Positions 26,901 through 35,136 of a stretch of 64,000 nucleotides of DNA are shown here, piece by piece. The notes below the pieces were generated by a model. The model was not told the origin of the DNA and did not search any database. It saw only the letters and a program-made list of their open reading frames with translations. The stretch's first letter is position 1. Every line of letters starts with the position of its first letter. The stretch is from positions 62,001-126,000 of the forward strand of contig SJCO01000007.1 of assembly GCA_005217565.1 (NCBI GenBank). Reading direction: 5' to 3'. This DNA comes from Puteibacter caeruleilacunae (GTDB lineage Bacteria; Bacteroidota; Bacteroidia; Bacteroidales; Prolixibacteraceae). The position numbers and the translations under genes are program-made.

Positions 26901-29900
26901 ATGAGTGCATTGTTACGACTATATATCATTGTTTGTGTATTGTTCGCATATGTTAATATGGGAGTCTATGCACAGGAACACAACATCAAATTTGAGCGAT
27001 TTGTTGTTGAAGATGGATTGACCTCAATAAATAGTATAGAGCGTGATGACAATGGTTTTATGTGGTTTGGAGGGACTCATGGCTTGTATCGTTACGATGG
27101 TTACGATTTTAAGGTATATACCTACGATGCAGCAGATTCAACCAGTATCAGTGGAAACAATGTTATAAGTATTTATCCCGACCAGCATGGGTATTTGTTT
27201 TTGGGAACAGTTAATAGTGGAATGAGTAAGTATGATCCTAAGAAGGATAGTTTTGTAAGATTTGATCATCTAAAGAACTACACTGTAACCTGTATACATC
27301 GCGATCATCAAGGAATCTTATGGGTTGGTACAATGGGACATGGTATATTGATTTTTGATGATAAGGATCAATTTATTACCCAATATAGAAATGTAATTAA
27401 AGACAAAACTTCGCTTAGTCACAATGAAGTATTTGATATTCTGGAAGATAATTTGGGCCGTATATGGATTGCAACCAATAGCGGGGCTTTAGACCTATAT
27501 AATAGAGAGGGGAAGAGATTTGATCGACTGTATTATAGCAAAAATCAATATAAGTCGGTGCGAAGTGGACAGAACCTATTTCGTGATCATCAAGGATATA
27601 TTTGGATTGGTACTGAAGGAGATGGATTATATCGATTTGATGAGAAGGACAAATCCTTTAAACATTACTTGCATGATAATGATGATTTTAACTCGTTAAG
27701 CAACAATATTATTACAGGGATGGCTGAAGGAGAACCCGGTAAAATCTGGATAACAACTGATGGAGGAGGTCTAAATCTATTGGATACACGAAAGCTGTCT
27801 TTTAGTCACTACAAACATGATCCACTTGACGAGAACAGTTTGACGAATAATTCTTCCTACAGTTTGTATATTGATAATAATCAAACAATGTGGTTGGGTA
27901 TGGGGGATGGAGTGGTAAATGTTAGTCAGAAAACTCCCTTTAAAATCTACAAACCTTCATCTCTAGATGAGAACAGTCTTAGTTTTAGAGTCGTTGTTAC
28001 GCTTTGTTTAGCCAAAAATAATAAGTTGTGGATTGGTACTGGTGGTGCAGGAGTGGATGTTTTCGATATTGAATCACGCAATTTCGAGCATTACCGACAT
28101 GATCCGGAAGAAAGAAATTCATTAAGTACAGATATTATTCTTAGTCTGCATGAGGATAAACATGGGAATATATGGGCGGGAACATTTCTAGGAGGAATAG
28201 ACAGAATTAACCCAGCTACAGGACAAGTAAAACATTTCAAACATATTGAAGGGGAGTCTAATAGCTTGATTAACGATCATATCTTTGACGTAGAGGAAGA
28301 TAATGATGGAAATATATGGTTGGCAACTATGGGAGGAGGACTGGATAAATACAATCCCAATACTGGAAAATATACCCATTATCAATATGAATCAAATAAC
28401 CCAAAGAGTTTAAATTCAGACCTGGTTAGGTGCTTATATGAAGATAAGAACGGAAACTTATGGATTGGCACAGATGCAGGTGTTCAGGTACTTGATCAAC
28501 AAAATGAATCGTTTAAAACTGCAGAAAATAAGGTGTTAACGAATAATCCTATTCATGATATTATAGAAGATCATAATGGGAATATATGGCTGGCAACCGG
28601 TGAGGCCGGACTTTGTAGGTATAATCTTTCGGATGAGAGTATTGATGTCTTTTCAAAAAGTAAGGGGCTGCCAAGTAATTCTGTATATGGTGTTTTTGAA
28701 GATCAAGAACAGAATATATGGTGCTGTACCAATAAGGGGATTGTTCGCTATAATATTAGAACTGAGGCACTCCTGGTTTTAAATAAAGATGATGGATTAC
28801 CTACAAGCGATTTTGAAGCAGGATCGATTGTGCAGACTGCTGAGGGTGAAATGTTTTTTAGTAGCAAGAATGGCTTGGTTGCTTTCTATCCTCGTAGTAT
28901 CGCACAGGATTTACAAGATGTAGAAGTAACCTTAACAGGATTTCGTATCTATAATGAGCCCGTGTCTGCAGGTGAAGTTGTAGAAGGATTTGTGCCGTTA
29001 GAGCAAAATATATCGTCTACTAAATCAATAAATTTACCCCATTATCTGAATAATCTAACATTTGAATTTGCAGCTCCTGGTTACCGTAATCCAGGTAAGA
29101 TCAAGTATCAGTACCAACTTCAAGGAGATAATGAGCGTTGGATTACTACAGATTCAAGAAGGAGGGTAGCTTCTTTTACTAATTTAACACCGGGAGACTA
29201 TATTTTTAATGTGAAGGCCGCAAATAGTGTTGGCAAATGGAGCTCAGAAGTGACGAGTATAGTGATATCTATATCTCCTCCATTTTGGCAGACGGCATGG
29301 GCTTATTTTCTCTATGTGATTGTCATTTCAGGAATTGGATTTACGATTTTTAGAGAATATGCTAAAAGGATTCGATTGAAAAATCAACTTGATTTAGAGA
29401 AATATAAGCATGAAAAGGATAACGAAATGAATCTGTTGAAGATTGGAGTGTTCACGAACTTATCGCATGAACTCCGAACTCCGTTATCGTTAATATTGGG
29501 ATCTTTAGAACGTTTCTCTAAGAATTATCATCAGGATAATAAAGGTAAGCATCAATTAATGGTAATGAATAGAAATGGTCAACGGTTGATGCATATGATT
29601 AATCAATTGCTTGATTTCAGAAAGATTGAGAGTGGTAAAATGCAGCTTTCTGTTTCTGAAAATGATGTAATCTCTTTTATCAAAGAAGTGAGTTTGTCAT
29701 TCCATGAATTAGCATTGCAAAAGGAAGTAGACTTTAGTATTGATGCGGAAGATCAAGAAATGATTGTGTATTTTGATAAAAGCAAGATAGAGTTAGTGCT
29801 GTTTAATTTGCTTTCGAATGCTTTTAAGTTTACACCTTCTCATGGGGTAATAACTATAGATATTGCAAAACAACAAGGTTGGATTGTTTTAAGAGTGAAA

Positions 29901-31010
29901 GATACAGGAGAAGGCATTAGTAATGACGATTTACCTCTCATTTTTGATATGTTTCATCAGGGAAAAGTAAATGTAGCAACAAAGGGAAGTGGAATTGGAC
30001 TTGCCCTTTGTAAAAGCTTAGTAGAGATACATCATGGAACAATAGAAGTTGAGAGCCAGCTAAATAACGGAACTTGTTTTACGGTTAAGTTTCCATCAGA
30101 GCGTTCAGCCTATTCAGAAAATGAAATTGTTGATTTATCACCTGACGAAAAGCAGATTAACAATGCAGATATAGCGCTGGTTAATAATCCAAACAAAGAA
30201 GATGATTTAAGTGCAAAATCATCTGCTAAATCATCTGCTAAATCTGAAGAGGAAAAGCCAGTATTGTTAGTCGTAGAAGATAATATTGAGTTGAATGAGT
30301 TCATAAAAGAAGGATTTTCAAATCAGTATAAGGTATTGGTTGCTTATGATGGGCAAGAAGGATTTGATATTGCTCAGGATAAGATTCCTGATATAATCGT
30401 GAGTGATGTAATGATGCCCAAAATTGATGGTGTTGAGTTGTGCAGAAAACTAAAAAAAGATTTTAGGACAAGTCACATCCCAATAGTCTTACTTACAGCC
30501 AGATCGGCAGATATTTATCAGTTAGAAGGTTTGGAGACAGGGGCTGATGATTATATTACAAAACCTTTTAATTTTGAACTGCTTACTGTTAGGGTTAATA
30601 ATCTTATTGAATTAAGGCAACATCTTAGGGAACGATTTAAAAGAGAATTGAAATTAGAGCCCAAGGAGATTGCTATAAATAATCCAGATGAAGAGTTTCT
30701 TGAACAATTGTTGCAAATTTTGGATAATCATATTTCAGATCCTGGATTGTCGATAGAATTTATTGCTGGTGAAATTGGAATGAGTCATTCTGCTCTTTAT
30801 CGCAAATTATTGGCGCTTACAGGTAAAAAGGTGAATGACTTTATCAGGAGTTTCAGACTTCAGCGTGCAGCACAATATTTATTGAAGAGTGATTATACGA
30901 TTAACGAGATAAGTGACATTACTGGTTTTTCAACTCCTAAATACTTTAGTACGTGTTTTAAGAAGGAGTTTGATCTAACACCTACTCAGTATAAGAAAAA
31001 TAAGGCTTAG
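26901..31010 (+). CDS. Hybrid two-component system regulator of PUL 1
   Basis: The 1369-residue protein has the same layout as the one at 941. A signal peptide (GVYAQ) leads to fourteen or so propeller repeats with IWIGT/IWLAT cores, a Y_Y_Y domain (about 735-795) and one membrane helix (about 798-818). The kinase acceptor is His856 (NLSHELRTPL), with ATPase boxes NLLSNAFKF, DTGEGIS and GSGIGLAL. The receiver acceptor is Asp1169 (SDVMMPKIDG), and an AraC HTH ends the chain (about 1265-1369). The kinase-receiver linker holds a Ser-Ala-Lys repeat made of a 12-bp DNA repeat. Its place between the GH89 group and GH20 makes it the probable sensor for the PUL 1 substrate. Confidence 0.95.
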   Translation: MSALLRLYIIVCVLFAYVNMGVYAQEHNIKFERFVVEDGLTSINSIERDDNGFMWFGGTHGLYRYDGYDFKVYTYDAADSTSISGNNVISIYPDQHGYLFLGTVNSGMSKYDPKKDSFVRFDHLKNYTVTCIHRDHQGILWVGTMGHGILIFDDKDQFITQYRNVIKDKTSLSHNEVFDILEDNLGRIWIATNSGALDLYNREGKRFDRLYYSKNQYKSVRSGQNLFRDHQGYIWIGTEGDGLYRFDEKDKSFKHYLHDNDDFNSLSNNIITGMAEGEPGKIWITTDGGGLNLLDTRKLSFSHYKHDPLDENSLTNNSSYSLYIDNNQTMWLGMGDGVVNVSQKTPFKIYKPSSLDENSLSFRVVVTLCLAKNNKLWIGTGGAGVDVFDIESRNFEHYRHDPEERNSLSTDIILSLHEDKHGNIWAGTFLGGIDRINPATGQVKHFKHIEGESNSLINDHIFDVEEDNDGNIWLATMGGGLDKYNPNTGKYTHYQYESNNPKSLNSDLVRCLYEDKNGNLWIGTDAGVQVLDQQNESFKTAENKVLTNNPIHDIIEDHNGNIWLATGEAGLCRYNLSDESIDVFSKSKGLPSNSVYGVFEDQEQNIWCCTNKGIVRYNIRTEALLVLNKDDGLPTSDFEAGSIVQTAEGEMFFSSKNGLVAFYPRSIAQDLQDVEVTLTGFRIYNEPVSAGEVVEGFVPLEQNISSTKSINLPHYLNNLTFEFAAPGYRNPGKIKYQYQLQGDNERWITTDSRRRVASFTNLTPGDYIFNVKAANSVGKWSSEVTSIVISISPPFWQTAWAYFLYVIVISGIGFTIFREYAKRIRLKNQLDLEKYKHEKDNEMNLLKIGVFTNLSHELRTPLSLILGSLERFSKNYHQDNKGKHQLMVMNRNGQRLMHMINQLLDFRKIESGKMQLSVSENDVISFIKEVSLSFHELALQKEVDFSIDAEDQEMIVYFDKSKIELVLFNLLSNAFKFTPSHGVITIDIAKQQGWIVLRVKDTGEGISNDDLPLIFDMFHQGKVNVATKGSGIGLALCKSLVEIHHGTIEVESQLNNGTCFTVKFPSERSAYSENEIVDLSPDEKQINNADIALVNNPNKEDDLSAKSSAKSSAKSEEEKPVLLVVEDNIELNEFIKEGFSNQYKVLVAYDGQEGFDIAQDKIPDIIVSDVMMPKIDGVELCRKLKKDFRTSHIPIVLLTARSADIYQLEGLETGADDYITKPFNFELLTVRVNNLIELRQHLRERFKRELKLEPKEIAINNPDEEFLEQLLQILDNHISDPGLSIEFIAGEIGMSHSALYRKLLALTGKKVNDFIRSFRLQRAAQYLLKSDYTINEISDITGFSTPKYFSTCFKKEFDLTPTQYKKNKA
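30219..30242 (+). repeat. 12-bp tandem repeat coding for the Ser-Ala-Lys linker
   Basis: Two exact copies of TCATCTGCTAAA (30219-30230, 30231-30242) with a partial third copy on each side encode SSAKSSAKS between the kinase and receiver of the regulator. Copy number could change by slippage in steps of four residues without breaking the frame. Confidence 0.85.
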
Positions 31011-31120
31011 GCAGTAACAATTTTAGGAGTTCTGAATGTTCTGAACATGAGTGCCCCGTTTTTCTTACCTCGTGAATACTTTACCTTACATGTGTGAAAG
31101 TTTCTTTGTATTTGTGTTTG

Positions 31121-31128
31121 TAAATTTG
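31121..31128 (+). promoter_or_regulatory. -7 box upstream of the GH20 gene
   Basis: TAAATTTG matches TAnnTTTG exactly, about 98 bases before the ATG at 31227. No TTTG lies at the preferred 19-20 base distance, so the call is modest. Confidence 0.4.
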
Positions 31129-31226
31129 TGTTATTGAGTTGAATAGAATGTACTAATCGAAATTCCGGTAGATAAATTGTGATATTATTTATCGGAATAT
31201 GTAATAATCAAATAACCTTAACACAA

Positions 31227-33554
31227 ATGAACATTAGAAGTATCACGGGAACTTTAATCATTGTTGCATGTTGTGCGCTTTTTTCTTGTAATAAGAAAAA
31301 TGAAGTACCGAAAATAGGACTTATACCACAGCCTCAATCGATGTTGGTTACCGAAGGATTTTTTCAAGTAGATGGAGAGACAAGATTGTATGTTGATGAT
31401 GAAACTTTCTTCAAAAATGAACAAAAACAATTTGTTGATGAAATCAGGGCAATATCAGGAATCCAGGTAAATGCTGGTAATTCTGAAAAAGAACCATCGA
31501 AAAATGCAATTGTTATTAAGCGCGATAATTCATTGGAAGATGAAGCTTATGGACTAGTTGTTACAGATGATTTAATTACAGTGAAGGCTGGTTCAGGAGC
31601 TGGAGCATACTATGCGTTGCAATCGCTAAAACAATTGTTGCAAGTTAATACTGGTAAAGTACCTGCTGTAACAATTAGTGATAAACCTGAATTTAAATGG
31701 CGTGGTTACATGCTTGACGTTTCTCGTCATTTCTTCGGTATTGATAAACTGTATGAAGTGGTCGATTTTATGGCTGACATAAAACTTAATCGCTTTCACA
31801 TACACTTAGTAGATGATCAAGGATGGCGTTTACAGATGGATAACTATCCGAATCTAACATCAATTGGAGCATGGCGTGTTGATCACAATATTACAGATGA
31901 GAAATTAAGTAATTGGTGGGGGCGTCCAGCACAAAAGGATGGAGAAAAAGCAACTTATGGTGGTTATTACACTAAAAAGCAAATGAGGGAATTGATTGCA
32001 TATGCAAAATCAAAGCATGTAGAGATTGTTCCAGAGATTGATGTGCCAGGCCATTCACAGGAAATTTTAGCTTCATATCCAGAACTTGCATGTGACCATT
32101 CTCGCACATATAGAGTTGCAACAGGTGGTGTATTCAAAGACAATGCTTTGTGTGCTTCAAATCCTAAGACTTACGAATTTTTAGAAACAGTAATTGAAGA
32201 AGTTGCTGAGCTTTTCCCATTTGAGTATATCCATATTGGTGGAGATGAGTGTAACAAGAGTGGATGGAAGAATCATGCTGCTTGTCAGTCGCTTATCAAA
32301 AAGGAAGGGTTAAAGAATGAGCATGAATTACAGTCGTACTTTATTCGTCGTGTAGAGAAAATTGTAAATGCAAAAGGAAAGCATCTTATTGGTTGGGATG
32401 AGATCCTGGAGGGAGGATTGGCTCCAAATGCTACAGTAATGTCGTGGCGAGGAGAAAAAGGTGGTATTGCCGCTGCAAAAGAAGGACATGATGTTATTAT
32501 GTCCCCTAATTACGCAAATTACCTTGACCTAAAACAGGGACAATCGGATTATGAGCCGAATTTAGGATATTCCGAAGCATTATTGTCGGCTTGTTACAAT
32601 TACAAGGTTATTCCTGACGACCTAACTCCAGAACAGGGTAAGCATATTTTAGGAACACAAGGAAACTTATGGACTGAATCAATTTCTGATTGGGGTAAGT
32701 TAACTTATATGACTTTCCCTCGTTTATTTGCGGTTGCAGAGAATGGATGGACTCCTGAGAAATACCAGAACTTTGATGATTTTATTGATCGCTTGAAAGT
32801 ACAATTAGAGCGATTTGATGCGAAGAATATACGCTACGCAAAAAGTGTTTTTAATCCATGGATTTATCAAAAAGCGAATGGTAAAAACATTGAGGTATCG
32901 ATGAATGCTGAGTTGACAAACCCTGAGATCAGATATACTCTTGATGGTACAAATCCAACAGCGAAAAGCAGTGTGTATGAGGTTCCATTTGAAATTACTA
33001 AGACTACAACATTAAAAGCAGGTATTTTTAAAGATGGAGAGCTACAGGGTGATATTATAGAGCAGGAGTTTATCATTCATAAAGCAGTGGGGGCAAAAGT
33101 AATCTATCATGGTACACAGCCTGATGAAAAAAATGCCGGAGGAGTAAGTGCATTGACTGATTTAAATTATGGACAGTTTTTAGGAAAGAACGATAAAAAC
33201 TGGCAAATATTTAACGAGGATGTGGACGTTGAAATTCAACTTGATGCGCCTACTAATATCTCTTCGGTGACATTGAATACAATGAGATTTACGCATAAAG
33301 GTTTCTATCCAGCAACAGAAATTATTGTACTTGGATCTACTGATGGAAAGAAATTCGAAGAAATTGGTAAGACAGGATTCATGAAAGAGAGTCTTATTAA
33401 AGGACGAAATAAAATGACCAATAAAGTTAGTTGTCCTGCCAATGGTGTTACTGCTATTCGTGTGATAGCAAAGTTGCCTAAAGCGCTTCCAAACGATCCA
33501 ACAAGTAGAGTTAAGAACATTCATATGCAAATTGATGAGATTATTGTAGAGTAG
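31227..33554 (+). CDS. GH20 beta-N-acetylhexosaminidase
   Basis: The start is the ATG at 31227, giving a lipoprotein signal with Cys21 (ALFSC) and 775 residues; the open frame continues upstream but without a signal. A GH20b N-terminal domain (about 30-150) leads to the catalytic barrel, with KWRGYMLDVSRHF, HLVDDQGWR, PEIDVPGHSQ and the catalytic pair Asp340-Glu341 in HIGGDE. The C-terminal third adds a chitobiase-type domain (IRYTLDGTNPTAKSSVYE) and an F5/8 type C-like beta-sandwich that may bind glycan. It removes terminal beta-GlcNAc or beta-GalNAc, complementing the alpha-N-acetylglucosaminidase of this locus. Confidence 0.95.
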   Translation: MNIRSITGTLIIVACCALFSCNKKNEVPKIGLIPQPQSMLVTEGFFQVDGETRLYVDDETFFKNEQKQFVDEIRAISGIQVNAGNSEKEPSKNAIVIKRDNSLEDEAYGLVVTDDLITVKAGSGAGAYYALQSLKQLLQVNTGKVPAVTISDKPEFKWRGYMLDVSRHFFGIDKLYEVVDFMADIKLNRFHIHLVDDQGWRLQMDNYPNLTSIGAWRVDHNITDEKLSNWWGRPAQKDGEKATYGGYYTKKQMRELIAYAKSKHVEIVPEIDVPGHSQEILASYPELACDHSRTYRVATGGVFKDNALCASNPKTYEFLETVIEEVAELFPFEYIHIGGDECNKSGWKNHAACQSLIKKEGLKNEHELQSYFIRRVEKIVNAKGKHLIGWDEILEGGLAPNATVMSWRGEKGGIAAAKEGHDVIMSPNYANYLDLKQGQSDYEPNLGYSEALLSACYNYKVIPDDLTPEQGKHILGTQGNLWTESISDWGKLTYMTFPRLFAVAENGWTPEKYQNFDDFIDRLKVQLERFDAKNIRYAKSVFNPWIYQKANGKNIEVSMNAELTNPEIRYTLDGTNPTAKSSVYEVPFEITKTTTLKAGIFKDGELQGDIIEQEFIIHKAVGAKVIYHGTQPDEKNAGGVSALTDLNYGQFLGKNDKNWQIFNEDVDVEIQLDAPTNISSVTLNTMRFTHKGFYPATEIIVLGSTDGKKFEEIGKTGFMKESLIKGRNKMTNKVSCPANGVTAIRVIAKLPKALPNDPTSRVKNIHMQIDEIIVE

Positions 33555-33608
33555 GGGGTAATACCCCTCTCTCTTTTTGAAATTTCATGTTTATACCCTA
33601 TAATTGTT

Positions 33609-33647
33609 TAGCCCGGATAACCACTGTTATATCCGGGCTATTTTTTT
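33609..33647 (+). terminator. Intrinsic terminator after the GH20 gene
   Basis: A perfect 10-bp stem TAGCCCGGAT/ATCCGGGCTA with a 12-base loop runs into seven T. It separates PUL 1 from PUL 2. Confidence 0.92.
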
Positions 33648-33800
33648 CTTGATGCCTTTAATTTATCAGACTAATTGTTTCTTTTTTTGTGTGTTAAGGT
33701 GCATGCAATGAGGAGATTATGATTTTTATTTAAAAAAACTTCCTTTTTTCTGTCCATATCTTCACAGCATCTTCCCTTTATAAGTGAAACCAGACTTATA

Positions 33801-35009
33801 ATGAAGAGAATCGATCAATATATCAATGACAAGCGGTTTGTGGACTGGGTGTTTAATCCTCTTCCTGAATTGGAGGAATATTGGACTAAATACCAAATTG
33901 AAAATCCAATGGAGAAGAAGTATATATTGTTGGCAAAGGAGTTGCTAGAGCAGTTTAAAACGGTAGATAAGGAGATAGCAGATAAAGATGAGATGCTGAT
34001 GTTTGCCAGGATTCTTGATCGTATCGATAAAGAGAAACAAAAGAATGATCGCAGAAGGTATCTTCATTATATGTCGGCTGCAGCGTTTGTGTTCATATTG
34101 TTTACAGTAGGGTATTGGCTATTTTATATTGAGCCAACTCAGAAGAATGATTTCTTCTACGAGCCTGTACTTGCTGAAAATGTTGGAGAAGAGACTTTAC
34201 TGGTGCGTTCTAATGGCGACCAAATTAGTATTGATACTCGAGAGTCGGTAATTGAGCATAGTAGTAAAGGGGAGCTAATTGTTGATGAAAAGATATTAGA
34301 ACCAACTAAGGCAGAAGCTGTAGATAGGAAGAAAGACTCGCGAAAAGAAAAACTGAATCATCTGATTGTCCCTTACGGTAGAACATCAAGGATAACACTA
34401 ACTGATGGAACAAAGGTTCACCTAAATGCAGGTAGTCGATTGTTGTATCCTGAGGAATTTATTGGTGCTGTTCGCAAGGTTCAGCTTGTTGGAGAAGGAT
34501 TCTTTGAAGTGGCTCATGATAAGGAGCATCCTTTTATCGTAGAGACTTCTGATATTGATGTACGAGTGTTGGGAACCAAATTTAATGTATCGGCTTATGC
34601 AACTGATTCCAGGATAAATACAGTGCTGGCTGAAGGAAAAGTCCAATTAGAGACTAAAGAGTTTGGTCTATTCAAGGATAAGGTGGTGTTGGTGCCTGGT
34701 AAGATGGCAATATATAATAAGGACAATCATGAGGTATCAACTCAGCAAGTAGATGTTGATAATTACGTGATGTGGAAAGATGGCTTGATGAAATTCAATG
34801 GTATTGATTTGTCGTCGATTACGCGAAAGTTAGAGCGCTTTTATAATATAACGTTTCGTTTTCAAGATCCTTTGCTAGGGAATATCCGCATAAGAGGAAA
34901 GCTTGACCTTAATGAATCACAGAAAGAAGTAATGACCCGAATAGAAATAGTAACTAACCTGAAAATTAAATCAATAGGAGAAAATGCTTATGAGATTTTA
35001 GAGAAATAA
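33801..35009 (+). CDS. FecR family anti-sigma factor (PUL 2)
   Basis: The 402-residue protein has a cytoplasmic anti-sigma region (1-92) and one membrane helix (about 94-114, AAAFVFILFTVGYWLFYI). The periplasmic FecR domain (about 190-295) shows YGRTSRITLTDGTKVHLNAGS, GEGFFEVAHD and VLGTKFNVSAY, and the chain closes with a DUF4974 domain (MKFNGIDLSSITRKLERFY). It holds an ECF sigma factor until the STN domain of the SusC encoded 127 bases downstream signals substrate binding. A sigma-factor gene normally lies just upstream; here that place is taken by the GH20 gene and terminator, and no sigma gene is in the window. Confidence 0.94.
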   Translation: MKRIDQYINDKRFVDWVFNPLPELEEYWTKYQIENPMEKKYILLAKELLEQFKTVDKEIADKDEMLMFARILDRIDKEKQKNDRRRYLHYMSAAAFVFILFTVGYWLFYIEPTQKNDFFYEPVLAENVGEETLLVRSNGDQISIDTRESVIEHSSKGELIVDEKILEPTKAEAVDRKKDSRKEKLNHLIVPYGRTSRITLTDGTKVHLNAGSRLLYPEEFIGAVRKVQLVGEGFFEVAHDKEHPFIVETSDIDVRVLGTKFNVSAYATDSRINTVLAEGKVQLETKEFGLFKDKVVLVPGKMAIYNKDNHEVSTQQVDVDNYVMWKDGLMKFNGIDLSSITRKLERFYNITFRFQDPLLGNIRIRGKLDLNESQKEVMTRIEIVTNLKIKSIGENAYEILEK

Positions 35010-35053
35010 ATGTTAGCTCGATAAAAGCTAAAACCCTAACCAATAGCTGGATT

Positions 35054-35124
35054 AAAAAAATAAGCCGAATGATGTGGCTGCATCACCCGGCTTAAAGTTA
35101 AATAATATCATTACTTAACAAATT
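35054..35124 (-). ncRNA. Candidate antisense small RNA upstream of the PUL 2 susC
   Basis: On the minus strand an exact -7 box TAAATTTG (35130-35137) overlaps the susC start codon. About 36 bases further on, a hairpin (TAAGCCG/CGGCTTA, 35061-35067 and 35088-35094, with an inner GATG/CATC) runs into seven T (35054-35060), an intrinsic terminator on this strand. Together they could make an RNA of about 70 bases antisense to the susC leader. Cis-antisense RNAs at anti-sigma-regulated susC genes are known in Bacteroides fragilis (DonS type). No -33 element is evident, so this is a candidate only. Confidence 0.35.
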
Positions 35125-35136
35125 CAAATCAAATTT

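Noticed and set aside
31021-31060. GTTCTGAA repeats after the PUL 1 regulator gene
   Set aside because: The two copies are short and imperfectly arranged, and no T tract follows; I see neither a terminator nor a convincing operator.
33555-33800. Small ECF sigma gene hidden before FecR
   Set aside because: The gap is about 250 bases, contains a terminator and has no frame with sigma region 2 or 4 motifs.
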